Assembly: GCA_045226255.1 (NCBI GenBank)
Contig: JBGVCG010000003.1
Coordinates: 124,001-188,000 of the forward strand
Source of the DNA: UBA1181 sp045226255
Lineage (GTDB): Bacteria; Bacteroidota; Bacteroidia; Bacteroidales; Paludibacteraceae
Direction of reading: 5' to 3'
DNA: 64,000 bases
The translations under genes and the position numbers were made by a program. Of this stretch, positions 62,701 to 64,000 are shown one piece after another; positions within the stretch are counted from its first letter, which is position 1, and every line of letters begins with the position of its first letter. The notes beneath the pieces are model-generated. The model did no database searches. It had not been told where the DNA came from and worked only from the letters and a program-made list of their open reading frames with translations.

Positions 62701-63808
62701 TTGGGTTCGATGAGTTGCATGAATCCATGGTGACATTGTTGAAATAAAGCCATTTGCGTCTTATGCATTGTTTCTTGTCTGGGAGACAATCGTACTGCTT
62801 GCAGACTTGTTGGGATTCGACACATTCCTGATATGGGATTTGTTGGTATTGTACACATCGCCGACCCGGTCCATACCCTTGGTATCTTATGCAATCCCCG
62901 TTTTTGTATTTTGTAATATATCGCACACAACTGTCACCTGTCAATAAGCAATTGTTATAATTATATCCGAGGCATTTCCATTCCGCACATTCTGCAGTTT
63001 CCACAGAGTCCAGTTTCTCTTGTTTGTCCCTCTCATACTCACATGCTTGTTTGAGCCTTGGGTCACTGCTGGAATGATATTCCACTTTGGAACCGCATTC
63101 TTGGGAAGGAATCAGTGTGCCATCGTTTTTATAAACCTTGATGCTGAAACGGGGCCTCAGGTTGTCGGGATGTAGATGCGGATGGCTAATAGGGTCTTCG
63201 TCCTGCATGATGACCGCATAACGAAGCGTGAGGAGTGTGGAGTTCTCTTTCACTTCGAATTTATAAATGGCACGTTCCGCCATCGCCCTGTTCTTTTCTG
63301 ACACCAATGTGGAGTCGTTGTAATGCACCTCTGCCGTGTCGTAGGAACCGATACGCATGGATTGTCCGAAGCCTTCTGGTACTAATCTGATGTTGTCGCA
63401 TGCCAGGTTAAAATCGAATGCCGTACTTGCTACCACCTCGAAGTATCCACGTTCTGTTGTGGTGTTCTCTTCCTTTAGCGTCCAGGTGTCTTGTGCATTC
63501 GGATCCATCGGGTCTCCGTTTCCGAAGGTGTTGTTGACATCGTCACAGATGACCAACCTCGAATTCCTCTCGTCGTGGTGGCCTTTGTATTTGTGCCCGT
63601 TGTAGCTGTAATTTGGATTCTCGGTATATGTCAACGGCCCATAATATCCGTAGTATCTTGTCCAATTCTCGAACGTTCCTTTCTCGAAACTGAGGTTTGG
63701 CGTGTCTATGTTTCTTGTCGCTGCGTAGGTAGACGCTCCGGTAAGGATTAGCGATATTGCTACAATTAAGTTGATCTTCAATAGTTTGTGTATATACTTT
63801 GCTTCCAT
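38501..63808 (-). CDS. Giant secreted surface protein B: paralogue of A with a Cys-rich N-terminal insert
   Basis: A single intact 25.3-kb frame encodes 8,435 residues with the same plan as giant A. The ATG at 63808 opens MEAKYIHKLLKINLIVAISL and a signal peptide ending near STYAA, then TPNLSFE and WTRYYGYYG as in A. Residues about 35-669 form the unique N-terminal region, including a Cys-rich insert at about 266-352 absent from A; flanks match again at WVALSYDLRELVGQEVTIEV. Residues 670-8259 are Ig-like modules, again 90 by hand count. Residues 8260-8335 are PKD-like and about 8340-8435 the type B T9SS tail. It is preceded by a good promoter at 63843-63874 and followed by a terminator, so it is probably monocistronic. 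Expected role is a cell-surface fibre or adhesin; no catalytic motif is visible. No PorP/SprF-type partner gene lies beside it within the window. Confidence 0.9.
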   Translation of the reverse strand: MEAKYIHKLLKINLIVAISLILTGASTYAATRNIDTPNLSFEKGTFENWTRYYGYYGPLTYTENPNYSYNGHKYKGHHDERNSRLVICDDVNNTFGNGDPMDPNAQDTWTLKEENTTTERGYFEVVASTAFDFNLACDNIRLVPEGFGQSMRIGSYDTAEVHYNDSTLVSEKNRAMAERAIYKFEVKENSTLLTLRYAVIMQDEDPISHPHLHPDNLRPRFSIKVYKNDGTLIPSQECGSKVEYHSSSDPRLKQACEYERDKQEKLDSVETAECAEWKCLGYNYNNCLLTGDSCVRYITKYKNGDCIRYQGYGPGRRCVQYQQIPYQECVESQQVCKQYDCLPDKKQCIRRKWLYFNNVTMDSCNSSNPKCNASHVRDLLSQFYYDGWVALSYDLRELVGQEVTIEVENRDCLELLPRCGGDREHEAQGKPIFYTNTEPLVPTDSAGYFNAYCSVCKRNKTFVTAFTGGFHRTYAYVNASTQKMELVIKNCGNGEDAVITAPDAFDTYEWKRSDGKVFTPQNQKTAYICAIPDADIKENMDYTCTMYNSADPNCTKVIETFRLLKDPITADFTWDKGCYNEVKFNNLSEVHPVTMSDGTQIKNDEITYQVWTYYNQAGEVEEEDGAFEPTKLFNCQSDNGCSFSTRLMVITKNDCKIPVIKSIDVSRRPDVVINGEDYVCYGDSTTLSLDDESYPEDSLKAYNEDYYYVWLNEVGDTLKKSSGSDGRYCTVKPVNGTIQYRLQIHQNRRSVNNNVMECVFEGFHDVSVIEKPTSKISISNMYIPNGQIKQVDICKGTSDIKLDGSTSMEDCQYAWYDKDTWGGIEQINGNDFHVMTNAKAELSGITASDSTNFYLAVMAENGCMQVDSIRINAMPLPELTITANNKAVENGYTEICAGGSTTMKVSGTDARGDAVRTFVWTTPNQGQPTLDVITATPAESNQYFQNGKYVYRYTVSGSDVKGCTSTDSIFIWMYKNPTIEFNNVPSVCAGSEFELKVSGVDSCSVDNDSVAGSTTTPANGPLSFILTANESKRFYTVEGYKINGGITCKSSSEFSLTVNEAPGVGIIGLNKICVGDALSLSATGASSYTWWKQGGGITGREWECTWDSPSDGWYIVEGENAGTGCKSKDSIYVEIEQAPAIIITTPNTDVVCIGETKVLNAQTMDPSLSNQIIKYTWSSGAIGEQITMALNNESESISVTGETQNGCKSSHDTTLTTKPYPTLTATASGTYCENAEGEVKLKGADRYIYLGDTIAKNLNANNEYIWRIPDVGRAGTKEFFFTGSLNGCEEEKSVEITVLEAPALAISGAEGGICKGDSATLTVTGGESGQTYVWEYSEDGTNWSTINNLNGSSIKVSPDDNTYYRVSGRGSNLCNGVSAPTALEVHSRPIISITKDASKDSCVNSKVYLSAEGAGTQGTYAWSITAVDGGATIANATGDRIEIPLSQNANVRVVGTTNKLCFNDTFTTITVYPYPDFTMEKDFVCEGNKIEMAIKQVGTTTIDTVQWIPLAGFSLMTGTYIQYGANRDSFIDINPVPNNSIYQIQVHGTTKEGCKTKKNFNFSVVSKPNIYIVGKKDYCEGETVSLTAKGGSSYKWDNGTTGDRYDSIASTQRTIFNVIGEDSRGCVGEAEPYTITVHGKPDVRITADADTVCSGEPINLQASGATTYTWKQVKNNSAANDTTNYPCSSCQSINPIVTEKTTFIVSGVQDGCYGSAQKELNVKTKPTLSITMAQDTLCEGDSITIAVSSGNASVTWSMNPSISPKSFSEREFVFNTGGLNERRKYVITAETQEKCTAQIDTTVEIYSVPSIGIDKGKGYVCKGQPAELSAIGDASQITGYSWSANHPITYVSPTNNTSEKINVRFDDATTFTLTATYAKGCRTTSQPALVEVNTLPTFTVRQDPTSAICYGKNVKIIAEGNNMINTGWTWTDVAGNDLNNKSSVYNIQELRGATTFVIKGTDISGCESDTVHYPVNVANAPDFKLKVDKKTICKNDSVRFEITDASDGIIGYSWDNRRSTTATTLDTALTIAKVYTIKVTADNGSCTTTKSEQVTVNDIPRVTITSPSGKNSICKGDSITLQANISNISDPANVKYSWNNKAWRATEDSTQYYAKYISSANSNASTIGATVQVQEGECKSTPATFNVTINQLPNVEIIGATDKCIDDVITLTASGVTTGNYSWFQDGTSVGGGAGYRPTIRKETTEFVLLGTEANGCIGTDTAIVKGNPNPTFDINAAPVCEKESGVILFTNIHNADTFKVRRDNVYNVIHHDATQSEDRYTTEPMTQGQLYHVTATNIKGCKSETKDQIITVNALPIIQISSNPISREICLGDSAILSATGGTSYIWTAAAGLTASNSTSVFKPTASGTYTLKVKGEGNNGCWDSTEITITVHDIPSIETDPNVTVCQGDIAKLEAKPQAGSSQNLTYVWNNDNGVLNGAIIYPVINKNEKFTVYGSDDHCSSEPVEVNVSIKQRSDVTISANAICEGSQAKVTISATDLRSVSLQGGTTFDQPETTGGTRKLEINLDALTDSKTYTAIVVDTNQCSLDTTFTINVVKKPVISFDPSTDGNTSKICLGDSVTISAKTDLANANISWEPGNGSNVSPQAFVINPNDNSQFTFTPSAPRGMGNPYVFNVTATNAQGSLSCSSNESYNVVVYDSANNRITGDSAICKGENLTLSSENTFSSYSWTENGNTGNILSSAMSLTEKIDSDKTYILTVYDVNGCKNVSSINVKAIPAPEFTIAPSTVCEGNQTTLTVQKGNLGTNNSNYSWNNVEFSWDNGEIGETYSENLSDSKTYHVVGTHKYQYPGKIISCPSEPVPVTATVNKKPKFTILSNNTKNNTVCVDEKIKFSVPGSNISYVWNRGDENGPNSNYRFTNTGDHNVSKHGIITSSNKRDSCVVMPSEITQTVKDIYYWVTVTDNSTQCKDSDYVIAHLDIVDLPTVENYTACSGSDLTVTAQSDQAIDFKWYATVRDQGTIYLGTGLSYTMTASDLRDMFLGYASDMNMFVRAVDDLGCESEKKNFNVYEGTKPSISMYPEKICEGETPTIQFTGTHKVQIISEGNIELTAKNGKVKYEERRPLYGKSKSYIIHAWDTLSGGGRGCEIDTTFELKINQKPIFHIEDNAGNKISTSICFKDTAKLKSVIDDNITNANNATYKWEVTNYTLTSSEAKKDSIKIPATTNVPQYKVELSITNNNSCTDTAEYYVNVNPLPEVTIIADANPVCEGAQTTLRTNNVYSNYDWRECTQNGTAIGTALSSDDHYEITTGQDFSKYFKVSVKDVNKCVNWDTIKVYTKKKPDFNVTAIPICYNGYPVLKVKGDVDEITWPDGSSTSPSTNPLDSSWTSPTPLTGGKTFSVSATKNGCVSDVKNVNVAVYQEQKLSFDANNTPTQGKPVMVCKGTKDYPIIVRSETNATLSNIRWGNGETTHEIKPTITKDTSFTVTANVEVSSNLSCEAKGTQSVKVYQTTQININGGGKICKDEEMRFTASGSESYSWHIDKQDAGNVISNSSDSSEITVKNITKEFSIYATGTDANGCVSEKSDTKEVKLLPSPTINISDHPDSICSGDRLLMTATLGAGEGSDVRWTLGAGISGNKVDATLTTGNGSKREEVYRVEASLTVNNTTCNSTKDINITVLPLPELILSSDGAFCEGGSTTITAKEIYGANVQYQWNGGNYGNDGVITATQGGEYSVKAKMTGGLQCEMKDPKTTNITVVNKPSISGIELTGSPCKGQRVSLSPKGNGGNAYDYEWYYVTRNQGQGNETVLIERMERIQPVITQDTTFLLMASTTQTFSNVTLVCKSSKDTTITMNPDPIFQLSANTPCYGKDMIINAIGDPDYSYEWTWDGDKTEKEKPWVKIEGVQGSHYFQVTAKTKFECAAKKDTLVSVNPLPIINGFDGSNVICVIDTTNVITVRCDNPNDIKRYVWKQPGINGYTINANDSSKITIKPVQEEEDALYGVTVTDKNGCESSMDYTIDIKPMPKTKATSNPGCPGEPTTIQVEDEKNIENVAYTWFEYDETKQDKKGAIVGTGDKLEKEISDSARFIVTASSEFSCNTDTTVMAKAHPLPTITFSGERTICEGDSTIIRITADYPDGQARTTSCFWQEIDAATPHSMMTVRPKDTTVYHIKIQTDNDCKMDTFIQINVKPRPIVTINNMRDGSDNVCEGSPYKMTAQVTNLTGEFDYMWDNDPNKTNAELNIASVTGNTDYTIVVKEKNVLIHQCSDTTKFTVYGLQKPTVKIAKVDTVCENTEATIEVENAQTNSYQYVWNNGKTGSSITEVIEKKTPADTFIVTCINPLNGCEAHDSVTVGTKPYPIIKLYNTLNQEFTSKDTTTCKDESLKIRANVTNATNGVSTTYRWIKENDSNFPPQDSSLLETTVSDAYVYIVTADMAGCESHDTIHTNYHPTPTVTIDGDRNACPGGDAELFVSVTGGPANSSYTITWDGKEEKNGIETTFALEEKHANKQDTMIAKNLASGANYTFFANATGDNGCSAKSEDFMVNIWTRPTVIVEPEKSSVCEGESTTISARLEAGSGSFSWKIDNNEEVGDKIEVVILKDTTRFVVTGTDGNGCKNTADTFVVKLSKPTLTIDGIKDICEGDVDGVTLKMKGAIQYTIDNTKRYESNSISEITQAVINPDATRDYDIKYSDGNCSGDSTITINVNPIPDLRINGEADGSANICEGDSIILGATNGLKNYGWSITSSDNNTSTYTSYYNTNKDTMVIKAIEGRNIRQTITVSLGASNANDCSDSAHYTITINPQPVFTLNAQAAVCENEEVKLKVTQAANAEQYSELDWGTLSSSNMATEVTVTSTKQAGETESYSVTAKSINQCAYTATANVDVKAHPNFTLIGEEVCENDYAVIKLGSGSADSFFVEGNKITFTNNEWTDNSKRLTSGKTITVTGKTGYRLANNEILVCQKEEQVYVNTKPLPDVKITAPTFLCINNTTAKLSVSAADSYQWKKYNGPNYQNIQDLAGETKDTLIITTPNENTAIQYAVEVSTNGCKNRDSVTIQVYNTPTFTAPTELVYVCKGTDKELIFTDNQSLTGGTWTWSTGATNTQSIIIPNIDSDIDVTVHAQTARGCDATKTFKIKTKENPRYRWVQGDLTVCKGSKSNIILSYQDATGIQTLTDYIWEGESATPNTEAWTDLHIEETINERKDFTVSMSIFYSGNDTIDGNAVESQVTCKSQEIITVDVWDLPAISINGGKADTTVCAGDPVVLTATSTNIEPSSWGWRSSNGEWKGPKNYSNSSSDTTITTNKSTNNNYQSTYLVKATDNNGCTDSTDFTVYVNALPRIELSAPARVCAGTDTFATAKSQNNEELFYSWDDGASFTTSNVWDFHIDDADKTIKVIVKDNNGCTNTADSTTKRLPNPEIVFTEKVDNVCLGDSVKLKVKDNTSNTTTFYWMGDKSYTSDSFKVQSLTELTTFTVVGTRDICTQKQTHTVDVWSLPNVKIGLSNTSVCNGGEITLDGHGADKYAWKDIRGTVSRDVNDYGNETEKTYKDLTQPTTKYLWGIDVNGCVNQDSVFISINELPKFSIAGDTIACENEEVTLTATKDISTIGGLGYEWKDKNGTELGRNDELKIRITRDTMIYVTATNANDCSERDSIFIAMKKIPDIYAVLDTQYVCKDDPATLKVESHMSDVSFNWVDARTGTKIEGSDLSNNNKTLSQTISTYKEYKATVTKLYPIFGDSKKCSSDTIFKITPWEKPIIKLDGQREVCEGDSVLLQAEGGVNGKYTWYKKYQDENDHEVIETIKVNNVNVNVDELKIVPTADLTTYIVEGEDSRTCRNNTNILVRKNGLPNFKINAPKEACEGDKIEVLIESSTAYSYKWDESGYRTNNSHNYVIGTTDTTIRIYAINPETHCEKLDSIIIGSRQHPELKLNVDEYTCYGSPATLETKNDEANTTFYWYEGTDVSVSYKSKEKSWTTSPLKGESWFHVEAEKKYQDVVCKSNASFRVQVLLLPTIKIEEGNNYSSCTGDPVTLNATGGDKYAWDNRDTSATHTGSTDTTFVPTRSGEKHILLGGVTYTNYGGKTCYNVDSTIITLNELPTFTIEGPTDTCQGQRIALTGNSNEGLSYEWLDTMNNHISNLKSHTFLITKDTTVKLSARNAFGCSSSLTHSVKMHKYPVLQLDEISENVCKNQKGKIRISNTETDVTSVQYQWTPWGEEGAVTNTTTITPTVLKQTQYTVTASNVYNNNGGVCPTIGKYTINTWDDPAIIVENVSVCPGGEATLVASCPTVSDDAAFYWEGANEHSATFKTQPINRDTVFHVTVVDDKQCTGHSSASVTLYPLPSFSLTNDGPVCRGSKITVMADNMGLEYDWHDMKGFRQNTTYTEVLDNDKKVYVTARTTYGCEKDDSIIVKVKDNPTLTLTMKNSEGRDTNYVCYGEEMKLTAGGANGGYYWTVDGKEKTSENGKSEMSLDQLTIPTNVKLRGISNGCESSIDTTINIWSLPNITIDAKYANVCITTYDSLYAKGGVSGKYTWRGPSISGNNIQWQGTSASTLSGDNVEIYLDAASNTTFMAKYQVIGVDENGCKGNGDIDIKVNELPTVHIEGEKEVCQGSEASLYTTGTAESFEWTINGQTYYTPSINPTIKEDETTVYVIGTDNNDCKSADMVKIKTKPIPHILVQTNTGVDTVCKNEKARIDLKAVDINGNDLSNDATWEWQNNNTNSYWEENISNKKNYNVRVEVNKCQNDTTFSINVWPLPIFEIKGDDAICIGDSTILTAEDDKNGNGPMTYRWQQTEQGGLGQTTEITGHTSAELVVKPTNITRYTAEGTDKHQCHSTATHLVRVDALPTDLIIVASPSDSICDGDNVTLKATGSGVDYTWSIEGTQLTSGEELTHKIENTTVFTLRGRNANGCDFEVKKTIYKKERPVIEVVEKPDYVCYNTEAKIVVTGAEVYKWDNNETSETITETLLMDRTFTVSGSSNGCAAAPIDIHVPVKSLPTILVSSDKLDNEICLNDKINLIATGGKSGKYEWDNNETKDTITVSPEETKTYTVWGEDEYGCRNHNDYTVIVHPLPKLHIDAYTSLICEGDVDTLWVVNDNPKAADGSQVLFKSYAWGDGETVEKIYSGIKQDKTFKVTVQDIYGCVNVAEKLINTKPYPKLNVSAPSYVCYNEEDNISITGAQNYTWNDGSHVSQFSNILHKDTVYSVTGETNGCQTDTTFSVAVMPLPNIWISSNLDELCLKQSITMRANGGSTYVWNVRDIETNSSTVETVTVKPNKANQTFQYHVTGTDLNGCVNRDTFEVKVNPAPIFNISGNKEICQGDIDTLWVTGNAIKYTWTNTGEQSDTIHPIVEQATTYKVIAESENGCVSEDSIKVKVKPYPTITISAPSAVCHGDKAIMTANGANEYEWEGDPSKSNKKYTDTPEKGTTYTVKGTTKGCTSEASVYVDVNPLPYVWITGNESVCYGEDMVLSANGASSYVWSTRQVGEHISLTPTETSKPLVISVTGTDANNCINRDTFIITVHPLPEVKILGDNATCNGDATHLEAVGAKDYVWNTSEQGAHIYPIITANKVFTVEGTDEFGCKNTASKTVTRKYYPILSYSAPSAVCDGSEVRITVTGATHYTWSGTESLKAQGGTMSDTIHERTIYKVAGEENGCTTVRDIVIDKYELPTIWINGPATVCQGSQLKLSATGGNTYTWTWGNNTYRNNTLSDQPERTMTYRVTGTDNHKCSNTAEHEVVVKPNPKFVIKGETEVCEGTATTLTAESSDNAQLTFSWSNGAGTPSITPVINTTTKFIVVAKDANDCESTVSHTVVSQKIPEVTWTGTTTICQGDRLQLNAKGAKTYQWTCSEKPGVTLSTTNLMTDYPTTSAIYVLVGSSNGCSAEPINIPVNALPNPNLTYQGNTIICENSQLTLTVYGADSYLWNNGSSNKTMITIPPAGDTIFSVIGTDKNKCKTELKIPVKVNKNPEFTIDGETEVCRGEYTTLTAIGEAMTYYWGYQTPTYDKNLSGNGAPIAVQIDVPTYVFVKGVDERGCETEKSITVKMKNPPYVKYSGDTKVCLGETIELVAEGDAKEYTWSTDGGITSKKGNPYMFTPTGVTRLILSGIADNGCVTSEEIYIETNVAPNVDIYGDSVVCEGGNATLIADGAENFIWVDETAKKTEEGRYVERFGLEAGPHKFLITGTSINNCKNTKEFTLWVHKNPSVKIHDTLIGCPSTGTVAEFSIREPNIHKCEWKSYPLHGDLISNSEKKVSAAITEPTEIYVVAYDGNNCASYDTIKVDALQFNPIQFDVTPTIIDEKSNTIEMTGIFPETTNWTWLTDDDTEDTHGQNVKHTFKNPSTRDSFIVTVRATDKNGCLYEGDTIVYVWKDFWVPNAFTPNEDGMNDNFKFKGTEFMTEFHWRIFDRTGRIVFESDDRNGEWDGRDLEGEKCGWGVYGYIVEYKSIFKGIDKTGERRGTVTLIR
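39032..61801 (-). repeat. Array of about 90 Ig-like modules in a three-module cycle (giant B)
   Basis: Residues 670-8259, 7,590 residues against 7,574 in giant A. It has the same module plan and the same a-b-c cycle, clearest in the C-terminal third, where linkers run PLP, KPYP, then PLP or WSLP. Modules at the same ordinal number match giant A at several places. For example, module 67 has TNYVCYGEE in both, 87 has SGNGA-x-IAV, 31 has WPDGS and 2 has VDIC. Around modules 24-28 the two arrays slip by one and then return to register. Confidence 0.85.
62757..63010 (-). other. Cysteine-rich insert in the N-terminal region of giant B
   Basis: Residues about 266-352. Ten or so cysteines occur in about 85 residues, spaced roughly every 5-10, with recurring C(V/I)RY or CVQY units (DSCVRY, GDCIRY, RRCVQY, KQCIRR). 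The segment looks like short degenerate repeats stabilised by disulfides. Giant A has no equivalent between its matching flanks, so this is an insertion in B or a loss in A. I recognise no named family. Confidence 0.75.
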
Positions 63809-63842
63809 AAGCTTATAAATTTTTCTGTGTTAATAGCAATAT

Positions 63843-63874
63843 CAAAAGTAAATCTATTTTTTTTCATTAACAAA
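63843..63874 (-). promoter_or_regulatory. Promoter of giant gene B, near-consensus
   Basis: On the minus strand TTTG (63871-63874), a 20-base spacer and TACTTTTG (63843-63850) match the Bacteroidota pattern TTTG-N19 to 21-TAnnTTTG. Transcription should start near 63836, leaving a leader of about 28 bases before the ATG at 63808. Confidence 0.6.
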
Positions 63875-64000
63875 TTTTAAACATGGAAATAGATGTAAAA
63901 AAGTCAATTGGTATCGCAATTATGTCATCATTGCGTCATTTTTTGTCCATAGCGTTCGATCGTCCGATAATTTACTGATAGATAATTTGTTGCGTGTTCT
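63875..64000. other. AT-rich non-coding edge of the window
   Basis: Upstream of the giant B promoter. No gene, hairpin or repeat that I can support is present before the window ends. Confidence 0.5.

Noticed and set aside
12975..63808. Giant genes as NRPS/PKS or RHS/contact-dependent toxins
   Set aside because: No adenylation, ketosynthase, carrier, YD-repeat or toxin motifs; the modules are Ig-like with CHU_C tails.
12975..63808. Assembly artefact duplicating one gene
   Set aside because: The two copies differ through most of their length, with only the tail region closely similar; an artefact would be near identical.

Overview
The window looks like chromosomal DNA from a Bacteroidota species, most likely in the order Bacteroidales (Prevotella/Bacteroides-like). 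The grounds are: secreted enzymes ending in type IX secretion (T9SS) sorting tails, giant surface proteins ending in a gliding-motility/CHU_C type tail, a NusG paralogue of the UpxY kind, MutS2, and -7 elements of the form TAnnTTTG with no clear Shine-Dalgarno sequences. The genus cannot be fixed from sequence reading alone. No tRNA, rRNA, CRISPR array, insertion sequence or phage gene was seen.

Left part (1-12.9 kb): a two-gene unit encodes an exported M23 metallopeptidase and a C69-family dipeptidase homologue whose expected nucleophile Cys is Gly. A small NusG/UpxY-type antiterminator gene converges on it. Divergent from that is a short radical-SAM activase-like gene. A two-gene polysaccharide unit follows: a GH43-like + GH30 + ricin-type-lectin fusion, then a GH16 enzyme, both with type A T9SS tails. 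A shared hairpin terminator separates it from a minus-strand outer-membrane beta-barrel gene and mutS2.

Right part (13-63.8 kb, 79% of the window): two tandem minus-strand genes of 25.2 and 25.3 kb encode secreted proteins of 8,399 and 8,435 residues (about 0.9 MDa each). Each has a signal peptide, a unique N-terminal region of about 650 residues, an uninterrupted array of Ig-like modules, a PKD-like domain and a type B (CHU_C) T9SS tail. Parsed by hand, both arrays come to 90 modules (7,574 and 7,590 residues). The modules follow a three-module a-b-c cycle, so about 30 super-repeats. Modules at the same ordinal position in the two proteins often resemble each other, so the pair looks like an old whole-gene duplication whose order has been kept. 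Almost every module carries a Cys near its start and another in a GC motif near its end, so roughly 180 paired cysteines per protein.

How it may work together: the hydrolases and both giants are all predicted T9SS clients. The giants are probably long, disulfide-stiffened surface fibres or adhesins in the size class of SprB. They are separated by a strong terminator. The upstream copy has a near-consensus promoter and the downstream copy only a degenerate one next to an inverted repeat, so they may be expressed differently. The stand-alone NusG paralogue is a candidate processivity factor for such long transcripts, which is speculation. The pair of giants is the part most worth following up.
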